A stretch of DNA of 64,000 nt from Phycisphaerales bacterium (lineage in GTDB: Bacteria; Planctomycetota; Phycisphaerae; Phycisphaerales; SM1A02). Positions 59,679 to 64,000 of the stretch are shown here, in pieces (position 1 is the first letter of the stretch; each line of letters opens with the position of its first letter). The notes beneath the pieces were generated by a model that did no database searches, was not told where the DNA came from, and worked only from the letters and a program-made list of their open reading frames with translations. The stretch spans positions 248,001-312,000 of the forward strand of contig JAQWPT010000033.1 in assembly GCA_029245245.1 (NCBI GenBank), given 5' to 3'. The position numbers and the translations under genes were made by a program.

Positions 59679-59692
59679 GGAGTCCAGCAGGG

Positions 59693-62600
59693 ATGAAGAA
59701 CACCACGATCGTATTGACCACCGGCGCACTGGCACTCATGGGCGCCTTTGCATTCCAGATGAACCCCGCCCTGGCAGGCGGCAACAACGGCACCAGTTGC
59801 AACAGCAGTGGACCCGACGTCATCGTCGGCGACATCCGCGGCACATCCAACTATTCGTCGGTCGGAGGAATCGAGTCCTTCGCCTTCGGTACGGAATCCT
59901 GCAACATCGGCGACGAGGAGTTGTACTGGAATTCCGGGACTCCCAACAAGCCCGTCATCGGCCAGCATCTCTACCGGATCAAGGATGGGATGCTTGAACA
60001 GCTCGGACAGGGTTGGCTCAAGAACGGCTTCTTCGCGCTTTCGGACAACCTGTGTGGGTGCGGCTGCAACGGCACGGATGGCTCGATGCTCGGTGTCGGG
60101 TGTTCCGATCTGTATTCATCAGGACTCAATGGCTCACAGAACGGCATGAGCCCCAAGTACGAGGTCAATGCCTTCACAGGTGTCTACCCGTACCCCGGCA
60201 CTGACCTGACGGCCAGTGGTGATGGCATCTACAAGCGTGTCCAGGTGGACATCAGCGAACTGGATCCGTCGCAGAATGGTGGCGGCATCTACTTTGTCGA
60301 GGCACAGTACGTGTCTCCAGACGATGCGGCAGCTGGAAATGCCAACAACAACACGTCCTGCGTGCAGGGGTCGGTCAGCGGCAGCGGTTCCAGCTGGAAC
60401 ATCAACATCGACAGTTACGACACGATGCGGGAGATCACAGCGGTCGAAGCATGGGCCTCGTTCGATTCCGACGTCTACGTCTCGGACTTCTTCGTCGAAA
60501 ATGAAGGCCGTGTGCTCGTCGGCTCCAAGGTCAACAACCTCGGCGGCGGTGTCTACCAGTACGTCTACGCCATCCAGAACCAGAACTCGGATCGCTCCAT
60601 CGGGTCATTCACGATCCCGGTCGATCCTTCCGGAAGCTACTACGACTTCGCATTCAATGACGTCGACTACCACAGTGGATCCCCGGTGGATGGCACCGAC
60701 TGGTCCCCGAGCGTCAGTGGCTCCAGCATTACCTGGGACTGCCCGGAAACCTACGGACAGAATGTCTGGGCCAATGCCATTCGTTGGGGAACCGTCTACA
60801 CCTTCTCGTTCAAGACAACGGCCGCTTCGCAGGCGGCTTCCGTCGAGCTCGGCGTGTTCAAGCCCGCCAGTGGTGGCAGCAATGACATGGAGGCGTACGG
60901 CGTCGCCTTGACACCCACCGCATCCGGCGGTGGTGGCGGGGGAGACTGCAATAACAACGGGGTCGACGATGATGACGACATCGCCAGCGGGTCCAGCACC
61001 GACTGCAACTCCAACGGCGTGCCGGATGAGTGTGAAAATCTCGGCGACTGCACGCCGTCGCTCGTCCAGGTCGCCTCGGGCTTCGGGCCGCTGGTCGATG
61101 GCATTTCGCCTCCAGGTGATTCAAGCCGGATGTTCGTTGTTGAACAGACTGGGCGGATCAAGATCATCAGCCTGTCCGACTATTCCACGATCGGTACCTT
61201 CCTGAACCTCTCGGGACAGATCACCTCCGGTGGCGAACGCGGCTTGCTTGGCCTGTGCTTCGACCCTGCGTATTCCAGCAACGGTCGCTTCTACGTCAAC
61301 TACACCAACAACAGTGGCAATACGGTCATTTCCAGGTTCACCGTCAGCGGCGATCCGGATGTAGCTGACAGTGGCTCGGAGACGATCCTCAAGACCATCA
61401 CGCAGGACTTCTCGAACCACAATGGCGGTGGCGTCAAGTTCGGTCCCGACGGCATGTTGTACGTCGGCATGGGCGACGGCGACAGTGGCGGCGATCCGAA
61501 CAACCGCGCCCAGAACGGCAACTCACTGCTGGGCAAGATGCTCCGGCTCGATCCGGGCAATCCTCCGTACTACATTCCCAGCGACAACCCCTTCGTCTCC
61601 AACGGCTCCGTGCTCGATGAAGTCTGGGCGCTGGGCATGCGGAATCCATGGCGATTCACCTTTGACCGCCAGACCGGCGACATGTGGATCGGTGACGTGG
61701 GCCAGAACGCCTACGAGGAGATCGATTTCGAAGAAGCCGGGAGTGCCGGTGGGCTCAACTACGGGTGGCGTTGCTACGAAGGTGATGCAGCCTACAACAC
61801 CTCCGGCTGTGGAAGCAGTTCAAACTACGTGTTCCCGATCCATGACTACGGCCACTCCGGTGGTGCCTGCACCGTCATCGGCGGCTTCGTGTATCGAGGC
61901 TGCTCCGTGCCCCAGTACCAGGGACTGTACTTCTACGCGGAGTACTGCGCCGACTGGGTCAAGGTCTTCCGTGAATCCGATGGCGTGGCCGTCGATTTCG
62001 ACGACCTCAGTTCCGAACTTGGCTGGTCAGGTTCCAACGGAGCCATCGCATCGTTCGCCGAAGATGAATCCGGCGAACTCTACGTCCTCACTCTGTCGGG
62101 CACCATGTACAAGATGATGTGCGTTGGCGAAGCCGAATGCGGCAACGGCATCGTCGAGGCCGGCGAGGAATGCGACGATGGCAACGATACGGCCGGCGAC
62201 GGCTGCTACAACTGCCAGATCGAGCAGGGAAGCGGGTATGCGTCCGACCTGTGTGATGATGCTCCGGAAGCCGTCATCGGCGCCAATCCCTTCGACACCA
62301 CGTCGGCCGGCGCGGAACTGGCCGATCCCAGTGACAGCCAGTGCTCCGGCACCTACCTGGACTGGTCCGGCAGCGATGATGTCTGGTTCAAGTTCTCGCC
62401 GGGACTCTCCGGCTACCTGTCCCTGTCGACATGTGACAGTTCGTCCTTTGACACCTCCATGGTGCTCTACGAGGGCGATGACTGCTCCAGCATGACCCAG
62501 GTCGCCTGCAACGGCGATGGATCCGGGGGGAGCGGCTGTCAGTCCTACTACTCCTACATCGGCGGCTACGAGACCACCGGTGGCGAAACCTACTGGATCC

Positions 62601-63361
62601 GCCTTGGCGGCTGGCAGGGCGATACCGGCACGGGAACCCTGACGCTCGACTACGAGCAGACCGGTACCGATTGCAATGGAAACGGCATCGAGGATTCCGT
62701 TGACATCGCCGAAGGCAAGAGCACGGACTGCAACAGCAACGACGTCCCGGATGAGTGCGACATCGCCGATGGCACACTCGCAGACTGCGACGGCGGCCCG
62801 GTCGGATCCATTCCCGGCGGCCAGGCGCTCGTGGGCACCTGGTGCTTCGGTTGCCACGGCCCGGACGGAGGCGGTGGCAAGGAGTACCCCGGCCCCAGTC
62901 TTCGCAACAAGACCCGCGTGGACATCTGGGAGAAACTCCAGAGCCCGACCGATCACCCCGGTGGTGCTCACGACGAGTTCGTTCAGCAGGACTTCGCCGA
63001 TCTGGAGGCCTACCTGGCCGATGGCGGAGCCTACGGTCGACCCGACCTTGTCCCGGACGTCTGCCAGACCCTCGCAGACTGCGATGACGACGGAAACACC
63101 GACGGCTGTGAACTTGAGAGTGGCTCACAGCAGGATCTGAACTGGGATGGCATTCCCGACGATTGTCAGGAAGTGGCCTGTGCTGGCGACGTCTCCGGTG
63201 ACGGCACCGTGGACGTGTCGGACCTGCTCCAGATCATCAGTGACTGGGGACAGTCCGGTGGACCCTCTGATTGTGCTTCTTCATCCGGTCCGACTCCGGA
63301 CGGGATCGTCAATATCTCTGACCTGCTCTACGTCATCTCCGACTGGGGATGCGCAGGCTAG
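59693..63361 (+). CDS. Secreted PQQ-sugar-dehydrogenase-like/c-type haem fusion with dockerin-like end
   Basis: The 1222-residue protein starts with a signal peptide (1-28, ending NPALA). Residues 30-410 are an unknown beta-rich, Cys-containing domain. Residues about 455-805 are a six-bladed propeller of the soluble aldose-dehydrogenase type, with GERGLLGLCFDP, HNGGGVKFGPDGMLYVGMGDG (parts HNGGGVKFGPDG) and MRNPWRFTFD. A CGNGIVEAGEECDDGN module (816-831), a pre-peptidase-C-like domain (850-988) and calcium-type DCNGNGIED repeats follow. CFGCH at 1051-1055 is a c-type haem site, with GGAHDEF and LEAYLADGG as in cytochrome c tails. The end is dockerin-like (1164-1222, closing SDWGCAG). It may oxidise sugars or alcohols outside the cell and pass electrons to haem. 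Confidence 0.85.
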   Translation: MKNTTIVLTTGALALMGAFAFQMNPALAGGNNGTSCNSSGPDVIVGDIRGTSNYSSVGGIESFAFGTESCNIGDEELYWNSGTPNKPVIGQHLYRIKDGMLEQLGQGWLKNGFFALSDNLCGCGCNGTDGSMLGVGCSDLYSSGLNGSQNGMSPKYEVNAFTGVYPYPGTDLTASGDGIYKRVQVDISELDPSQNGGGIYFVEAQYVSPDDAAAGNANNNTSCVQGSVSGSGSSWNINIDSYDTMREITAVEAWASFDSDVYVSDFFVENEGRVLVGSKVNNLGGGVYQYVYAIQNQNSDRSIGSFTIPVDPSGSYYDFAFNDVDYHSGSPVDGTDWSPSVSGSSITWDCPETYGQNVWANAIRWGTVYTFSFKTTAASQAASVELGVFKPASGGSNDMEAYGVALTPTASGGGGGGDCNNNGVDDDDDIASGSSTDCNSNGVPDECENLGDCTPSLVQVASGFGPLVDGISPPGDSSRMFVVEQTGRIKIISLSDYSTIGTFLNLSGQITSGGERGLLGLCFDPAYSSNGRFYVNYTNNSGNTVISRFTVSGDPDVADSGSETILKTITQDFSNHNGGGVKFGPDGMLYVGMGDGDSGGDPNNRAQNGNSLLGKMLRLDPGNPPYYIPSDNPFVSNGSVLDEVWALGMRNPWRFTFDRQTGDMWIGDVGQNAYEEIDFEEAGSAGGLNYGWRCYEGDAAYNTSGCGSSSNYVFPIHDYGHSGGACTVIGGFVYRGCSVPQYQGLYFYAEYCADWVKVFRESDGVAVDFDDLSSELGWSGSNGAIASFAEDESGELYVLTLSGTMYKMMCVGEAECGNGIVEAGEECDDGNDTAGDGCYNCQIEQGSGYASDLCDDAPEAVIGANPFDTTSAGAELADPSDSQCSGTYLDWSGSDDVWFKFSPGLSGYLSLSTCDSSSFDTSMVLYEGDDCSSMTQVACNGDGSGGSGCQSYYSYIGGYETTGGETYWIRLGGWQGDTGTGTLTLDYEQTGTDCNGNGIEDSVDIAEGKSTDCNSNDVPDECDIADGTLADCDGGPVGSIPGGQALVGTWCFGCHGPDGGGGKEYPGPSLRNKTRVDIWEKLQSPTDHPGGAHDEFVQQDFADLEAYLADGGAYGRPDLVPDVCQTLADCDDDGNTDGCELESGSQQDLNWDGIPDDCQEVACAGDVSGDGTVDVSDLLQIISDWGQSGGPSDCASSSGPTPDGIVNISDLLYVISDWGCAG

Positions 63362-63444
63362 AGATTTCATTTTGGTGTGCCCTGATCGGGCGGACGAGCA
63401 GGCCCAGGACCGGCCATCTACGCTTGACCCCCGGTCAAAGAACG

Positions 63445-63481
63445 CGACGTCGTGCCCGGATCTCTTCCAGGCACGGCGTCG
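63445..63481. terminator. Hairpin between convergent genes, possible terminator
   Basis: CGACGTCGTGCC and GGCACGGCGTCG pair over 12 bases with one G-U pair and a 13-base loop. Only a short TCTTTC follows, so termination may be weak. Confidence 0.45.
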
Positions 63482-63488
63482 TCTTTCA

Positions 63489-64000
63489 TCAATCGGTCTT
63501 CAGGTCATCGCGGGGGCACCAGGTGACCGCCTCGATGTCTATTTCGTAGGGGCCAGGTGCCGGCTTGGATCGGTTCTGGACGAACTCGGCGTGTGATCCC
63601 ATCGCCACTTCGACTTCATGCCCGCCAATGGGTGTCAAGCGTGCTCCGCGGGATCCATCGGGCTTTTTGCGATAAACGTGCACGAGAAGTCGTCCCGCCA
63701 TCGACTTGTCCTGTGGCAGAAATGCGTTGTAGGAACGGCCCGTCTCGGACACCACCGGCTTGATCTCGAGTCCCCCCGGCTCCCCCTCCGCCAGGGCCCG
63801 CTCCGTCCAGGGCATCGGACCTGTGGGCGGAGACCATGCTGCTGGCAGTTCAGACATCTTCTCGATGGAGACGATCTCGCAAGAGACATAGGAAGAACCG
63901 AAGTCGACGAATCTCGGGGGGGCAAGCGGGTCGTGGGCGGTTGGCTTCCATCTTCTCGAGATCGCCTTGCTGCGTTTCCGTGGTTCCGATGGAGTTCCAC
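63489..64000 (-). CDS. Unknown protein, 5' end beyond window edge
   Basis: An ATG at 63857 would give 122 residues, but the frame stays open upstream to the window edge (through FVDFGSSYVSCEIVSIEK), so the true start is probably outside. At least 169 residues are visible. It contains VVSETGRSYNAFLP and an ending YEIDIEAVTW. I recognise no family. A short gene starting at 63857 is the alternative; no ribosome site is seen there. Confidence 0.5.
   Translation of the reverse strand, partial: GTPSEPRKRSKAISRRWKPTAHDPLAPPRFVDFGSSYVSCEIVSIEKMSELPAAWSPPTGPMPWTERALAEGEPGGLEIKPVVSETGRSYNAFLPQDKSMAGRLLVHVYRKKPDGSRGARLTPIGGHEVEVAMGSHAEFVQNRSKPAPGPYEIDIEAVTWCPRDDLKTD

Noticed and set aside
1-64000. CRISPR array, insertion sequence, prophage or integron
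   Set aside because: No direct-repeat array, transposase, integrase or phage gene is visible anywhere; the gene content is chromosomal housekeeping and envelope functions.
63635-64000. Minus-strand frame of 121 codons at the right edge
   Set aside because: Its translation is rich in Arg, Ser and Pro with no motif, as expected of a shadow; the overlapping frame ending at 63489 looks more protein-like.

Overview
The window looks like chromosomal DNA of a GC-rich, gene-dense bacterium of the phylum Planctomycetota, most likely class Phycisphaerae. This rests on three large secreted proteins that end in a dockerin-like EF-hand closing with Trp-Gly and a Cys, on a futalosine-pathway menaquinone enzyme (MqnD), on a YdjY-type lipoprotein, and on a PilT/GspE/CvpA-like operon. 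The taxon is an inference; no rRNA or other marker settles it. Almost every base is coding. No gene-free stretch exceeds 300 bases: the longest are 59434-59692, 24811-25040, 50033-50240, 45019-45205 and 4945-5105, and each lies between divergent genes. I see no insertion sequence, prophage, CRISPR array or rRNA, and one tRNA.

Layout. 1-9.7 kb: housekeeping and biosynthesis, with an acyl-CoA ligase cut by the window edge, mqnD, an ACT protein, a cyclophilin, a double-domain QueD, a YdjY-like lipoprotein behind a terminator-like leader, ruvC, a LolD/MacB-type ATPase, trpE and a sugar-nucleotide-type epimerase. 9.7-18.4 kb: an AsmA-like envelope protein, a LOG protein, a lipoprotein, pssA and gltX. 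18.4-28.3 kb: tyrosine degradation (fahA, hmgA, hppD plus an unknown coupled gene), interrupted by a NeuC-like epimerase, a Cys-rich exoprotein, an AEC transporter and a bicupin. 28.4-40.6 kb: apt, groES, aroA, a four-gene ABC exporter plus BtuFCD-like importer operon, an M24 peptidase, accB-accC and a two-gene ABC-2 system. 40.6-45 kb: a minus-strand operon of PilT, a membrane-anchored GspE-like protein lacking the usual Walker residues, and a CvpA-like protein. 45-52 kb: guaB, tRNA-Arg(CCG), a secreted M36-like metalloprotease and an FHA-GAF-SpoIIE regulator. 52-59 kb: two different complete succinate dehydrogenase operons in a row. 59-64 kb: a lipoprotein, a 1222-residue secreted fusion of a PQQ-dehydrogenase-like propeller with a c-type haem site, and an edge-truncated gene.

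How it fits together. MqnD and the two SDH complexes point to menaquinone-based respiration. HppD, HmgA and FahA convert 4-hydroxyphenylpyruvate to fumarate and acetoacetate, and fumarate and succinate are the SDH substrates. The three exoproteins suggest a secreted degradative and redox repertoire sharing a common C-terminal module. Genes are often coupled by 4-base start/stop overlaps. Convergent neighbours overlap or nearly touch, usually without an intrinsic terminator. A recurring -10-like hexamer lies only 6-9 bases before about a dozen start codons, which suggests many leaderless mRNAs. Three divergent pairs appear to share one symmetrical -10 element.
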